64,000 nt of DNA from Friedmanniella luteola (GCF_900105065.1 NZ_LT629749.1:558001-622000); one strand, 5' to 3'. Shown: positions 45,060-53,987, counted from the first letter of the stretch. Numbers and translations are program-made. Notes: generated by a model from the sequence alone, not told the origin.

Positions 45060-46151
45060 ATGGACACTGCCGGCCTCGCGATCCCGTGGCGCGGCACCCT
45101 GTGGAACCCCACCGTGCTGTCGGTGACGAGCACCCTGACGGTCGATCGGGTGCGAGTGCGGATGCTGCCCGGTCAGACGGTCGAGGACTACGCGGCCGTC
45201 GCTGACCGGCTGGCGCAGACCTTTGGCGCCTCTGCGGTGCGGGTGCGGTCAGTGCTGACACGGCCGCATCACGTCGAGTTGTGGCTCCTCACCGCTGATC
45301 CGCTGACCTCGGTGGTGGAGCCGCTGCCGGTCGACGACCAGGCGCTCACCGCCGGCCTGCCCCTTGCGCTGGCTGAGGACGGTCGGACGTGGCGGCTGCA
45401 GCTGGTGGGCTCGCACGTCCTCGTGGTTGGCGCAACGGGGGCGGGGAAGGGGTCGGTGATCTGGTCTCTGCTGCTGCACCTGGCCCCGCTGGTCCGTTCG
45501 GGGTTGGTGAACGTGTGGGCGGTGGACCCGAAGGGCGGCATGGAACTTGCCGCCGGCCGCAGCTTGTTCACTCGGTTCGCGCACGGTGACTCCGACACCG
45601 CGGCCGGGTACGAGTCGACGTTCGCGGAGGTGCTCGAGGACGCGGTCGCGGTGATGCGCCGCCGGCAGGACCGGCTCCGCGGCGTCACCCGCCTCCACAC
45701 TGCGTCGGTCAATGAGCCGTTGGTCGTGCTGGTCGTTGACGAGCTCGCCGCGCTGACGGGCTGGGTGACCGACCGGACCGCGAAGAAGCGGATCGAGGCC
45801 GCCCTCGGGCTCCTGCTCTCCCAGGGCCGGGCGGTCGGGGTCGTGGTGGTCGGGGCGGTGCAGGACCCGCGCAAGGACGTCCTGCCGATGAGAGATTTGT
45901 TCCCCACCCGCATCGCGCTGCGGCTGAACGAGGCCGAACAGGTCAACCTCGTCCTCGGCCCCGGTGCCCGTAACCGGGGTGCGCAGGCCGACCTGATCCC
46001 CGACAGCCTCCCTGGCGTCGGCTACGTCACCGTCGACGGCATCGCCGAACCCGTCCGGGTCCGCTTCTCCAACGTCACCGATCAACACATCACCACGTTG
46101 GTCACCCCGGCTGCGCCGGCGCTGCAGCTGGTGCCTGGTGGTGCGGCGTGA
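45060..46151 (+). CDS. FtsK/SpoIIIE-type DNA translocase (conjugation), motor part
   Basis: The 363 aa after the internal TAG keep a complete motor: Walker A VVGATGAGKGSVIW (about residues 123-135), WAVDPKGGMELAAGR, Walker B LVVLVVDELAALTGW and an Arg-finger region TRIALRLNEAEQVNLVLG. In pSAM2-like elements this hexameric pump moves double-stranded DNA between mycelia. If translation restarts at ATG 45060 the product lacks its membrane anchor and probably cannot support transfer. It overlaps rep by GTGA. Confidence 0.85.
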   Translation: MDTAGLAIPWRGTLWNPTVLSVTSTLTVDRVRVRMLPGQTVEDYAAVADRLAQTFGASAVRVRSVLTRPHHVELWLLTADPLTSVVEPLPVDDQALTAGLPLALAEDGRTWRLQLVGSHVLVVGATGAGKGSVIWSLLLHLAPLVRSGLVNVWAVDPKGGMELAAGRSLFTRFAHGDSDTAAGYESTFAEVLEDAVAVMRRRQDRLRGVTRLHTASVNEPLVVLVVDELAALTGWVTDRTAKKRIEAALGLLLSQGRAVGVVVVGAVQDPRKDVLPMRDLFPTRIALRLNEAEQVNLVLGPGARNRGAQADLIPDSLPGVGYVTVDGIAEPVRVRFSNVTDQHITTLVTPAAPALQLVPGGAA

Positions 46152-47659
46152 CGTCGGTTCTGGACGGGCCAGTCATCACCGCCGATATGGCTCGTGAGCT
46201 CGCCCTGTCGCAGAAGGTCTGCATCCGACCGCTGCTTCGCCGCGTCCACGACCGCGCGACCGACACCGAGGACGTCGTCGCACTCCCGTGCGGGTCCACC
46301 CGGGAAGCCGTTTGCCCGCCCTGCGCCCACAAGGCCCGGATCCTGCGGATGCAGCAGTGCACCGAGGGCTGGCACCGTACCGACGAACCCGAATACCGCC
46401 CGACCCGGCAGCTCGACGAAGACCAGGTCGACGAGGACCAGCCCGACAACGAGGATCGGCGGGTCCGGTCCACCCGCCGGCGTCAGGATGCCCCGGACCT
46501 GCCGCGGGTGCCGCAGGAGGATCGCACCGTCGGCCGGGTGTTCGCCACGGCCGACGGTCGTGAGTACCGGCCGAGCATGTTCCTGACGTTGACCATGCCC
46601 TCCTACGGCGCGGTCACCTCAGCCGGTGTGCCAGCCGACCCGGCGCACTACAACTATCGGCGTCAAGCGCTCGACGCGTTGCACTTCGCTCGGCTGGTTG
46701 ACCGGTTCTGGCAGAACCTCCGCCGAGCGGCCGGCTACAAGGTGCAGTACTTCGGCGCGGTTGAACCGCAACGTCGCCTCGTCCCGCACCTGCACGCCGC
46801 CGTTCGTGGGGCGATCCCGCGAGCCACGATCCGGCAGGTGGTCGCGGCCACCTATCTGCAGTTGTGGTGGCCGTCCTTCGACCGGCCCGTCTATGTGCAC
46901 CGGGTTCCGGTGTGGGACGGCGAGTCCTACGTCGACGCCGACACCGGCGAGGTCCTGCCCACCTGGGACCAGGCTCTCGACCGGCTGGCCGCCGACCCGG
47001 CCGCGAAGCCGGCGCACGTGATGCGGTTTGGCCGTCAGGTCGACATGGCTGGCACCATCGCTCCGTCCGAGGACGCCGACCGGGCCGTCCGCTACCTCAC
47101 CAAGTACCTGACCAAAGCCGTCGCTGACACCCACACCGAGCCCGACAGTGAGCCGGAGCCGGTCGTCGAGGCGCACGTCGACCGGCTCCACGCCGAGCTG
47201 CGCTACCTGCCCTGCTCCGAACGGTGCGCCAACTGGCTGCGCTACGGCGTCCAGCCCGACCAAGCCGGCCCCGGTCTTACCCCCGGCCGGTGCCCCTCGA
47301 AGGCCCACGATCGCGAACACCTCGGCCTCGGAGGCCGGCGCGTCCTGGTCTCCCGACAGTGGTCCGGAAAACGGCTGGCCGAGCACAAAGCCGACCGATC
47401 CACCGTCGTCCGCGAAGCCCTCCTCGCCGCCGGCATCGTCGCCCCCGAGACAGAACGGCTCGCCGCCGCCGTCACCCTGGCCGATGGCAGCCCCCGCTTT
47501 GTGTGGACCGACACCCGACCCGATGCCCGCACCTACGCCCGCGTCCTCCTCGCCTCCATCGCCGAACGGCACAAGTGGCGAGACCAGTACGAAGCCGCAA
47601 AGGCAGCAGCGCCTGTGGACAAGCGTTCGGCAACCACTCCACCGCCCGACCCCGGCTGA
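46148..47659 (+). CDS. repSA: RepSA-type replication initiator
   Basis: The 503-aa protein starts at GTG 46148, overlapping tra. The HUH nickase features are visible: LVPHLHAAVRG (His-x-His metal site), MFLTLTMPSYG as motif 1, and RYLTKYLTKAV with the Tyr region. Cys pairs (CPPCAHKARILRMQQC; CSERCANW) suggest metal binding at both ends. It would nick the element's origin for rolling-circle replication after excision. A long inverted repeat follows directly. Confidence 0.9.
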   Translation: MTSVLDGPVITADMARELALSQKVCIRPLLRRVHDRATDTEDVVALPCGSTREAVCPPCAHKARILRMQQCTEGWHRTDEPEYRPTRQLDEDQVDEDQPDNEDRRVRSTRRRQDAPDLPRVPQEDRTVGRVFATADGREYRPSMFLTLTMPSYGAVTSAGVPADPAHYNYRRQALDALHFARLVDRFWQNLRRAAGYKVQYFGAVEPQRRLVPHLHAAVRGAIPRATIRQVVAATYLQLWWPSFDRPVYVHRVPVWDGESYVDADTGEVLPTWDQALDRLAADPAAKPAHVMRFGRQVDMAGTIAPSEDADRAVRYLTKYLTKAVADTHTEPDSEPEPVVEAHVDRLHAELRYLPCSERCANWLRYGVQPDQAGPGLTPGRCPSKAHDREHLGLGGRRVLVSRQWSGKRLAEHKADRSTVVREALLAAGIVAPETERLAAAVTLADGSPRFVWTDTRPDARTYARVLLASIAERHKWRDQYEAAKAAAPVDKRSATTPPPDPG

Positions 47660-47700
47660 GCGACCAAGCTGCTCGGGCTCCCCGATAGCCGCCGATCTTA

Positions 47701-47781
47701 TGGTCTCCGGTCCGGCCGTCAAGGGTGAGCGCAGCGAATCCGCAGGACCCGAAGGGCCCTTGACGGCCGGACCGGAGACCA
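47701..47781. repeat. 25-bp perfect inverted repeat between rep and xis
   Basis: TGGTCTCCGGTCCGGCCGTC (continuing through AAGGG to 47725) pairs without mismatch with 47757-47781 around a 31-base loop. It starts 41 bases after rep and ends 54 bases before xis. It may be part of the replication origin or a terminator that separates rep from xis-int. Confidence 0.85.
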
Positions 47782-47835
47782 GAACCTCACCCGTCGGGGA
47801 GACCGAGCCCCGACACCGAACGATGGGAGTGCGTG

Positions 47836-48021
47836 ATGGAGAAGTTGCTGCTGACACCACAGGAGGCCGCTGAGTCGCTGGGGGTTAGCCGGTCTCAGCT
47901 GTACGAGCTGATGCGCCGGCACGAGGTGGTGAGCATCCTGATCGGCCGTTCCCGCCGTATCCCGGCGGCCCCGCTGCGTGAATACGTGCAGCGGCTGGCC
48001 GAGGACGCCTGGACGGCATGA
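47836..48021 (+). CDS. xis: Excisionase (MerR/AlpA-like HTH)
   Basis: This 61-aa protein has a winged HTH (LLLTPQEAAESLGVSRSQLYELMRRHEVVSILIGRSRRIPAAPLREYVQRL) of the excisionase type, with GGGAG before the ATG. It binds the attachment region to favour excision. The stop overlaps the integrase start by four bases, the usual xis-int coupling in actinomycete elements. Confidence 0.9.
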   Translation: MEKLLLTPQEAAESLGVSRSQLYELMRRHEVVSILIGRSRRIPAAPLREYVQRLAEDAWTA

Positions 48022-49157
48022 GCCGGCGGACGAACGGTGAGGGGTCGGTCTACCGGCGGGCCGATGGCCGGTGGACGGGTGCCCACTACGTGCTGCGTCC
48101 CGACGGCGGTCGGGTGCGTCGCGCCGTGTACGCCCGGACGCAACGGGAGGCGGTGGCCAAGCTCGCAGAGCTGGTGGCCAAGACATCGGCGGGGGTGCCG
48201 CTGGCGGTGGACGCGTGGACGGTGGAGTCGTACGCCTCGCACTGGATGAGCCATGTGGTGGCGCCGCGGCTGCGGCCGTCGTCGGTGTCGTCGTACCGGT
48301 CAACGCTGCGGCTGCACATCGTGCCGGGCCTGGGCCGGTATCCGTTGCGTCGCCTGACGCCGGCGCACGTCCGGGCGTTGTTGGCGGCCAAGCTGGAGTC
48401 CGGGCTGTCGGTGCGGTCGGTGCAGATCATCCACGCGACACTGCGGAACATGCTGGCAGAGGCGATGCGGGACGAGGTGATCGAGCGGAACGTCGCTGCG
48501 CTGGTGCGGCCTCCGAGGGCGGAGCAGGAGGAGGTGCGGCCGTGGTCGCCGGAGGAGGCGGGGGCGTTTCTCCGATCGGTTCGCGGGGATCGGCTGTACG
48601 CGTTGTTCGCGGTCGGTGTGGGTCTGGGGATGCGGCGGGGCGAACTGCTGGGCCTGCGGTGGTCTGACGTCGAAGTGGACCAGCGGGTGCTGCATGTGCG
48701 GCACACCGCGCAGCGGGTGTACGGGAGCGGGATGGTGTTCGGGCCGCCGAAGTCGGCGCGGTCGCGGCGGGACATTCCGTTGCCGGCGGTGACGGTCGGG
48801 GTGTTGGAGGAGCACCGGAAGCGTCAGGAGGAGGAGCGGGCGGCGCTGAAGCCGTACTGGCAGGAGACCGGGTTGGTGTTCACGACGACGGTCGGGACGG
48901 TGATCGAGCCGCGGAACCTAGCTCGGGTGCTGGACGCGTTGATCATCGAGGCTGGCGTGCGGCGGATCCGGTTGCACGACATGCGGCACACCTGTGCGTC
49001 GTTGCTGCTGGCGCAGGGGGTGCCGGCGCGGGTGGTGATGGAGGTCCTTGGGCACTCGCAGCTCGGTATCACGATGAACCTGTACTCGCACGTGATGCCG
49101 TCCGCGCTGCGTGAGGCGGCTGACGCGATCGATCGCGTTCTTGGGAGCCAGGAGTGA
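48018..49157 (+). CDS. int: Tyrosine recombinase (site-specific integrase)
   Basis: The 379-aa protein has an N-terminal arm-binding domain (GEGSVYRRADGRWTGAHYV), a SAM-like core-binding domain (about 65-155) and a catalytic domain with Arg in GVGLGMRRGELLGLRW, HxxR in LHDMRHTCASLLL, His in LGHSQLGITM and Tyr in NLYSHVMPSA. All five catalytic positions are present. It recombines the 44-bp att core in tRNA-Thr; arm-type repeats begin two bases after its stop. Confidence 0.95.
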   Translation: MSRRTNGEGSVYRRADGRWTGAHYVLRPDGGRVRRAVYARTQREAVAKLAELVAKTSAGVPLAVDAWTVESYASHWMSHVVAPRLRPSSVSSYRSTLRLHIVPGLGRYPLRRLTPAHVRALLAAKLESGLSVRSVQIIHATLRNMLAEAMRDEVIERNVAALVRPPRAEQEEVRPWSPEEAGAFLRSVRGDRLYALFAVGVGLGMRRGELLGLRWSDVEVDQRVLHVRHTAQRVYGSGMVFGPPKSARSRRDIPLPAVTVGVLEEHRKRQEEERAALKPYWQETGLVFTTTVGTVIEPRNLARVLDALIIEAGVRRIRLHDMRHTCASLLLAQGVPARVVMEVLGHSQLGITMNLYSHVMPSALREAADAIDRVLGSQE

Positions 49158-49159
49158 CC

Positions 49160-49181
49160 GTTGCTGTCACCACTGCTGTCA
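49160..49181 (+). repeat. Right arm-type integrase repeats
   Basis: GTTGCTGTCA (49160-49169) and ACTGCTGTCA (49172-49181) have a 12-base period, matching the left pair at 35396-35417 in sequence, spacing and orientation. Confidence 0.75.
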
Positions 49182-49240
49182 GGTGGCCATTCGTTAAGGT
49201 CAGAGCCCGACGCAACATGCCTCTGACAAGGGGAGAAAGT

Positions 49241-49284
49241 GGAGCTGACGGTCGGACTCGAACCGACAACCGCCTGTTTACAAG
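49241..49284. repeat. attR within tRNA-Thr
   Basis: This copy is identical over 44 bases to attL (35269-35312). It rebuilds the 3' half of the tRNA, so integration does not destroy the gene. Confidence 0.95.
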
Positions 49285-49315
49285 ACAGGTGCGCTACCAA
49301 TTGCGCCACGCCAGC
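49243..49315 (-). tRNA. tRNA-Thr (anticodon TGT)
   Basis: The 73 bases fold as a cloverleaf on the minus strand: acceptor GCTGGCG with CGTCAGC (one G-T pair), D-arm GCGC...GCGC, anticodon stem CCTGT/ACAGG around CTTGTAA (anticodon TGT), and T-arm GTCGG-TTCGAGT-CCGAC. The CCA end is encoded (complement of 49240-49242); the last base differs at attL, where the sequence would give CCC. Confidence 0.95.
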
Positions 49316-49443
49316 AACGTGCTCGGGACAGACTACTGACCCGCGACCCGAGCGAACCATCGCCGACGTCGAGGCGACACGCCGACGACGCGGAGATGAT
49401 CAGGTGGTGACAACGATGCGGTAACGGTGGCTACCCTGAACCG

Positions 49444-50490
49444 ATGCCTCACCTCCGATCCGCGCTGCGGGCCTACGCCCTGGCCGTGCTCCTCGCCGTG
49501 TGCGCGGGTGTGGTGGCGGTTCTGGTCGCCGGTGAGTTCGGCCTGCCGCTGCGGGACCCGGACGGCTTCCTCGGCCCGGCGTGGGTGCGGCTGCCGGTCA
49601 TCGTCGTGCTGTTCGTGGCCCTCGACGTCATCCCGCGGGCGATCCACCAGCGGCGCCACGTCGTCCAGGTGCTCCGCGAGCGCTACGGCCCCGGCCGGGC
49701 CGCGCTGGTCGTCGTCGGGCTCGGCACGTTCTACCTCAGCTACGTCTCCTACCGGAACCTCAAGGGCGCCCTGCCGTTCGCGCGCCCCGACATCCAGGAC
49801 GGCGCGCTGCTCCAGCTCGACCACATCATGGCCTTCGGGTACGACCCGTCGCACGTGCTGCACACGCTGCTGGGCACGGGCGTCACCGCCTACGTGCTCT
49901 CCGCCGTCTACCTGGTCTTCCTCGGCTTCGTGCCGTTCTCGGTGGTCGCGGCGCTGATCTGGCTGCGCGACGTGCGGTCGGCGTCCTGGTACGTCACCGC
50001 GCTCTGCCTCAACTGGATCCTCGGCACGGTCAGCTACTACCTCATCCCGTCGCTCGGGCCGGCCTTCGTGCGCCCCGGCCGGTACGCCGACCTGCCGGCG
50101 ACCGGGGTCAGCGCGCTGCAGCAGGGACTGGCCGAGACCCGGCTCGAGGTGCTGATCAACCCGCTCACCGCCGACGGCATCGCCGGCGTCGCGGGGTTCG
50201 CCTCGCTGCACACGTCCGTCGTCTTCACCGCCGCGCTGGTCGCCCACAAGATCGGACTGCCACGCGCGCTCCGCTGGGCGCTGTGGGCGTTCCTGGCCAT
50301 GACCATGGTCGCCACCATCTACTTCGGCTGGCACTACCTGATCGACGACGTCGCGGGGCTGGCGCTGGGCGGCGGTTCCGTCGCCATCGCCGGCTGGGCC
50401 GGCCGCGCCGTCGACCGCGAGCTGGTCCCCGCGCACGTGCTGGAGGACGCCCGACCCGCGGCCGTCAGCAGCGGGGTCGCCGCCGGCTGA
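49444..50490 (+). CDS. PAP2-superfamily membrane phosphatase/transferase
   Basis: This 348-aa protein has six or more membrane segments. The three PAP2 signatures are present in inositolphosphotransferase style: YYLIPSLGPAFVRPGRY, GFASLHTSVVF with the His, and YFGWHYLIDDVAG with His and Asp. Such proteins act on phosphorylated lipids, for example inositol phosphoceramide synthase-like AUR1 proteins or undecaprenyl-phosphate enzymes. A -10 TACCCT at 49432-49437 six bases before the ATG implies a leaderless transcript. It is the first chromosomal gene after the element. Confidence 0.87.
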   Translation: MPHLRSALRAYALAVLLAVCAGVVAVLVAGEFGLPLRDPDGFLGPAWVRLPVIVVLFVALDVIPRAIHQRRHVVQVLRERYGPGRAALVVVGLGTFYLSYVSYRNLKGALPFARPDIQDGALLQLDHIMAFGYDPSHVLHTLLGTGVTAYVLSAVYLVFLGFVPFSVVAALIWLRDVRSASWYVTALCLNWILGTVSYYLIPSLGPAFVRPGRYADLPATGVSALQQGLAETRLEVLINPLTADGIAGVAGFASLHTSVVFTAALVAHKIGLPRALRWALWAFLAMTMVATIYFGWHYLIDDVAGLALGGGSVAIAGWAGRAVDRELVPAHVLEDARPAAVSSGVAAG

Positions 50491-50502
50491 CGGCGGACGC
50501 CC

Positions 50503-51768
50503 TCAGCCGAGACCGAGGAGCAGCCGCTCGAGGTGCTCGGTCTGCAGGGGCAGCACCGGCATGGTGCGCAGCAGCAGCCCGCTCACCGCGAGCACGAGGA
50601 CGCCGACGGCCGTCCCGGTCCCGATCGGCGCCACCGGAGCACGAGGACGTCGCGCGACCAGCGCCAGCACGCCCAGCGCCCCGACGGTGGCCAGCGCCCA
50701 CCAGCGGCGGAAGTCGATCCCGGCCACGGAGAGCGCCAGGGCCACCGCCACCGATCCGCCCACCAGCAGCCAGAACGTCCGGTCCCGCCACGCGCGGCCG
50801 AGCAGTCGCCAGGCCACCGCCAGCAGCAGCAGGTGCACGCCGGCCCAGACCGCCGTCGTGATCACCACGCTGAGGACGCTGGTCGTCGTGTAGTAGCTGC
50901 TGATGTTGTCGAACAGCCCGTAGCCCAGCCGGGACACCGCGTCGTGGTCGGGCGGTCCGCCCGGCAGCGGGACCGGCGCCGGCACACCCGCCGCCGCCGC
51001 GTCGGCGTGGGCCCGCGCCAGCGCCGCCGGGGGAGCGGGCAGCACCGCGCTGACGACGGCCAGCACCAGCCCGGGCAGCACCGCCAGGGTCGGCGCGAGC
51101 GTCCGGGCGCGACCGGCGGGGAAGGCCGACCGGAGCGCGCACCAGGCCAGCGGCAGCACGAGGACGGCCAGCAGCTCGACGGCGCCGATCGCCACCGAGG
51201 TCGCCAGGGCGACGAGGACCACCGCGAGGACGGGCGGCAACCGGGACCAGGGGACCGTGACCACGACGACGGCGACCAGCACGCCCAGCGCGTCCGGCCG
51301 GCCGAGGTCGCGGGCGGTGTGCGACAGGCCGAGCGGCGTCGCCACCACGGCGGCCGCCAGGGCCAGCCCCGTCCAGCGGTCGCGTGCGCGGCGGGCCAGT
51401 GCGGCCGCGAGGACCAGGAGTGCGACCACGGCCGCCACCGTCAGCCCGACCGCAGCGGCGTTGGCCAGGGCCAGCGTCGGCGGCCGGCCGCCCGACAGGG
51501 CGCGCAGCACGGCTCCGGGCAGACCGCGCCGGACGAAGCCGTCGTCGTAGCCGAGCCAGTACTGCGGGGCGACGTAGGGGGTCATCGGGTCGGTCCGCGC
51601 GGCCCGCAGCACCAGCGCGACCACGGTGACCAGCAGCACCACCCCCGCCAGCCCGGCGGCGGTGGCGACGGTGACGGCCACCGCCCGCCGCGGGCGCTCG
51701 GCGCTGCCGTGCCGACCGGCCACGGCCGTCGCGCCACCGTCCGCGGCGGCGCCGGGTCCCAGGTGCAC
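50503..51768 (-). CDS. Polytopic membrane protein, possibly glycosyltransferase-like
   Basis: The protein has 421 aa from GTG 51768, seven bases after the manA stop; longer upstream frames run through manA in another frame. About ten membrane segments are separated by polar loops, with a large loop around DHDAVSRLGYGLFDNISSYYTT. The first loop YWLGYDDGFVRRGLPGAVLRALSG is reminiscent of a family of actinobacterial membrane proteins near sugar-nucleotide genes. No catalytic motif is certain. It is probably co-transcribed with manA. Confidence 0.75.
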   Translation of the reverse strand: MHLGPGAAADGGATAVAGRHGSAERPRRAVAVTVATAAGLAGVVLLVTVVALVLRAARTDPMTPYVAPQYWLGYDDGFVRRGLPGAVLRALSGGRPPTLALANAAAVGLTVAAVVALLVLAAALARRARDRWTGLALAAAVVATPLGLSHTARDLGRPDALGVLVAVVVVTVPWSRLPPVLAVVLVALATSVAIGAVELLAVLVLPLAWCALRSAFPAGRARTLAPTLAVLPGLVLAVVSAVLPAPPAALARAHADAAAAGVPAPVPLPGGPPDHDAVSRLGYGLFDNISSYYTTTSVLSVVITTAVWAGVHLLLLAVAWRLLGRAWRDRTFWLLVGGSVAVALALSVAGIDFRRWWALATVGALGVLALVARRPRAPVAPIGTGTAVGVLVLAVSGLLLRTMPVLPLQTEHLERLLLGLG

Positions 51769-51775
51769 CGGCGGC

Positions 51776-52966
51776 CTAGCCGCCGACGCCGGGCCCGGCG
51801 ACGAAGACGGTCCCGGACCCGCTGACCACGAGCTCCTCGCCGGCGCGGGCGAAGGCGGAGCGGCCACGGGCCAGCCGCAGGTCGTCCGCCCCGCCCTCGA
51901 CCACGGCGGAGCCGTCGGTCACCAGCAGCACCCGGGCGACGCCGGTGTGCGGGACCTCGACGACGGTCTCCCGCGGCTCCAGCCGCCACAGCGCGAACTC
52001 GGGCGCCGGGGTGGGGTAGCGCCAGCAGCCGGGTGTCTCCTCGACGGGCTCGACGTAGCCGGAGAAGCCGGGGGTGAAGTCGAGGATGGCCAGCAGCTCG
52101 TCGACGTCGACGTGCTTGGGCGTCAGCCCGCCGCGCATCACGTTGTCCGAGTTGGCCATGACCTCCACGCCGCCGCCGTGCAGGTAGGCGTGCAGGTTCC
52201 CGGCCGGCAGGAACACCGCCTGGTGCGGCGTCAGCGCGACCCGGTTCATCAGCAGCGCGGCGAGCACGCCCGGGTCGTCGGGGTAGGGGCCGGCCAGCTC
52301 GCGGGCGGTCCGGGCGAACAGCCCCAGGTCGCCGTCGTCGGTCACGTCGGCCGCCGCGGCGCCCACCAACCCCACCACCGCGAGCTCGGACTCACCCAGC
52401 CGGAGCAGCCGGGCGAAGACGTCGGCCAGCCGCGCGTCGGGCGCCGTCGAGGTGTCCGCCAGCGGGGCGACCAGCGCGAGCGCCTCCGGCACGCCCAGCG
52501 CCGCGAACAGCGCGTGGGTGGCCTCGGGGTCGCGGAAACCGCAGAGCGCCTCGCTGTCCTGCAGCGCGCAGAGCATCTCGGGCTTCGGCCAGGTGTCCTT
52601 GTACAGCCGGTCACCGGCGTCGGCCGCGATCCCGGCCGCCTCCTCGCGGGCGTACCCCTCCTCGGCCTGCTCGCGGGTGGGGTGGGCCTGCAGGGAGAGC
52701 GGCGCGTCCGCGGCCAGCACCTTGAGCAGGAACGGCAGCCCCTCGCCGAAGTCGCGGACGGCCTCCGCGCCCACGATGCCGGCCGGGTCCTCGGCGATCA
52801 CCTCGGTCAGCGGCCGGTCGCCCAGCGTCGACGGCGCCGAGGTGTGCGCGCCGAGCCACAGCTCGGCCTGCGGCTCGTCGGTCGGCTCCTCGCCGAGCAG
52901 CGCGGGGATGAAGGTCGGCGAGCCCCAGGCGTAGGGCTGCCGGACCCCGGTCAGGAGCTCCGGCAC
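51776..52966 (-). CDS. manA: Mannose-6-phosphate isomerase, class I
   Basis: This 396-aa protein has the zinc ligands expected in type I enzymes: SLQAHP (Gln and His), KPEMLCAL (Glu) and AVFLPAGNLHAYLHGGGVEVMANSDNVMRGGLTPKHVD (His and the signature Arg). It interconverts mannose-6-phosphate and fructose-6-phosphate and feeds mannosylation. It follows the Gfo/Idh/MocA gene by one base and precedes a membrane protein, so the three form an operon of sugar metabolism. Confidence 0.94.
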   Translation of the reverse strand: MPELLTGVRQPYAWGSPTFIPALLGEEPTDEPQAELWLGAHTSAPSTLGDRPLTEVIAEDPAGIVGAEAVRDFGEGLPFLLKVLAADAPLSLQAHPTREQAEEGYAREEAAGIAADAGDRLYKDTWPKPEMLCALQDSEALCGFRDPEATHALFAALGVPEALALVAPLADTSTAPDARLADVFARLLRLGESELAVVGLVGAAAADVTDDGDLGLFARTARELAGPYPDDPGVLAALLMNRVALTPHQAVFLPAGNLHAYLHGGGVEVMANSDNVMRGGLTPKHVDVDELLAILDFTPGFSGYVEPVEETPGCWRYPTPAPEFALWRLEPRETVVEVPHTGVARVLLVTDGSAVVEGGADDLRLARGRSAFARAGEELVVSGSGTVFVAGPGVGG

Positions 52967-52967
52967 C

Positions 52968-53987
52968 TCAGGCCCCGGTCCGCGCGGGCGCGCCGACGGC
53001 GTCCTGCCACCGGCTCAGCGTCCGCGACACCGCCAGCGTGTCGGCCCAGGGCACCAGCGGTGACTCGACCTCGCCGGCCCGCAGGCAGCGCATGACCTCC
53101 TGCGCCTCGAAGGTGTAGCCGCCGCCGGGCCAGGACGCCAGCAGCTCCTCCGGGGCGTCGGTGCCGTCGCGCCACACCGTCAGCTCGGCCGGCCGGAGGT
53201 AGAAGTCGTCGAACATCACCCGGCCCTTCGTGCAGTACACGGCCAGCCGGTTCGGCAGGCCGGCACGCAGGGTGCAGAGGACCGAGGCCGTCGCCGCCGG
53301 GCGGTCCGAGGTCGCCGGGTAGGTCAGCAGGGCCGCCGCGTGGTCGTCGACGCCGGTCGAGGCGGCGGTGCCGTAGCCCAGCACGTCCTCGGGCTCGCCC
53401 AGGAACAGGTTGACCGCGTGCACCGGGTAGACGCCGGCGTCGAGGATCGCCCCGCCGGCCTGGGCGGGGTCGAGCAGGCGGTGGCTGTCCGGGCCGTCGA
53501 AGGCGAAGCCGAACTGGGCGTCGACGTGCCGCACGTCCCCGAGCTCCCCGGACGCGACGAGCTCGGCCGCGTGCCGGATCAGCGGGTGGGTGCGCGTCCA
53601 CATCGCCTCCATGACGAACAGGCCGCGCTCCTGGGCCAGCGCCAGCAGCTCCTCGGCCTGCGCGGGAGCCACGGTCAGCGGCTTCTCCACCAGGACCGCC
53701 TGGCCGCCCTCCAGGCAGAGCTTCGCGGAGGGGAAGTGGTCGTTGTGCGGGCTGGCGACGTACACGACGTCGACGTCCGGGTCGGCGGCGAGCTCCTCGT
53801 ACGAGCCGTGGCTGCGGCGGACGCCGTACTCCGCGGCGAACGCGGCGGCCTTGTCGGCCGACCGCGAGCCCACCGCGACCAGCGTCGCCTCGTCCGGCAG
53901 CAGGGCCAGGTCCTTCGCGAGCACGGAGGCGATGTGGCCGGTGCTGAGGATGCCCCAGCCGGTCGTGGGGGCGTCGGGTTCAGTCAC
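52968..53987 (-). CDS. Gfo/Idh/MocA-family oxidoreductase
   Basis: The protein has 339 aa from GTG 53987; ATG 54005 is an alternative six codons longer. The Rossmann start GWGILSTGHIASVLAKDL is followed by VAVGSRSADKAAAFAAEYG, VYVASPHNDHF, VEKPLTVAPAQAEEL (the EKP motif) and GGAILDAGVYPVHAVNLFLG. It is an NAD(P)-dependent sugar or polyol dehydrogenase of the trans-dihydrodiol/GFOR type. The linked manA suggests a hexose-related substrate. Confidence 0.9.
   Translation of the reverse strand: MTEPDAPTTGWGILSTGHIASVLAKDLALLPDEATLVAVGSRSADKAAAFAAEYGVRRSHGSYEELAADPDVDVVYVASPHNDHFPSAKLCLEGGQAVLVEKPLTVAPAQAEELLALAQERGLFVMEAMWTRTHPLIRHAAELVASGELGDVRHVDAQFGFAFDGPDSHRLLDPAQAGGAILDAGVYPVHAVNLFLGEPEDVLGYGTAASTGVDDHAAALLTYPATSDRPAATASVLCTLRAGLPNRLAVYCTKGRVMFDDFYLRPAELTVWRDGTDAPEELLASWPGGGYTFEAQEVMRCLRAGEVESPLVPWADTLAVSRTLSRWQDAVGAPARTGA

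Larger units (their letters stand above)
35269..49284. mobile_element. Actinomycete integrative element (AICE) in tRNA-Thr
   Basis: The element is bounded by a 44-bp perfect direct repeat derived from the tRNA-Thr 3' half. The order of the core genes (tra FtsK, HUH rep, xis, int next to the intact tRNA) is that of pSAM2-like integrative and conjugative elements. The cargo at 35700-44650 is visibly less GC-rich and is defence-like. Transfer is probably lost because the tra gene has an internal TAG. Confidence 0.92.

Noticed and set aside
50533-51825. A 430-codon plus-strand frame opposite the membrane-protein gene
   Set aside because: It is a Gln/Arg/Gly-rich shadow of a hydrophobic gene on the minus strand.
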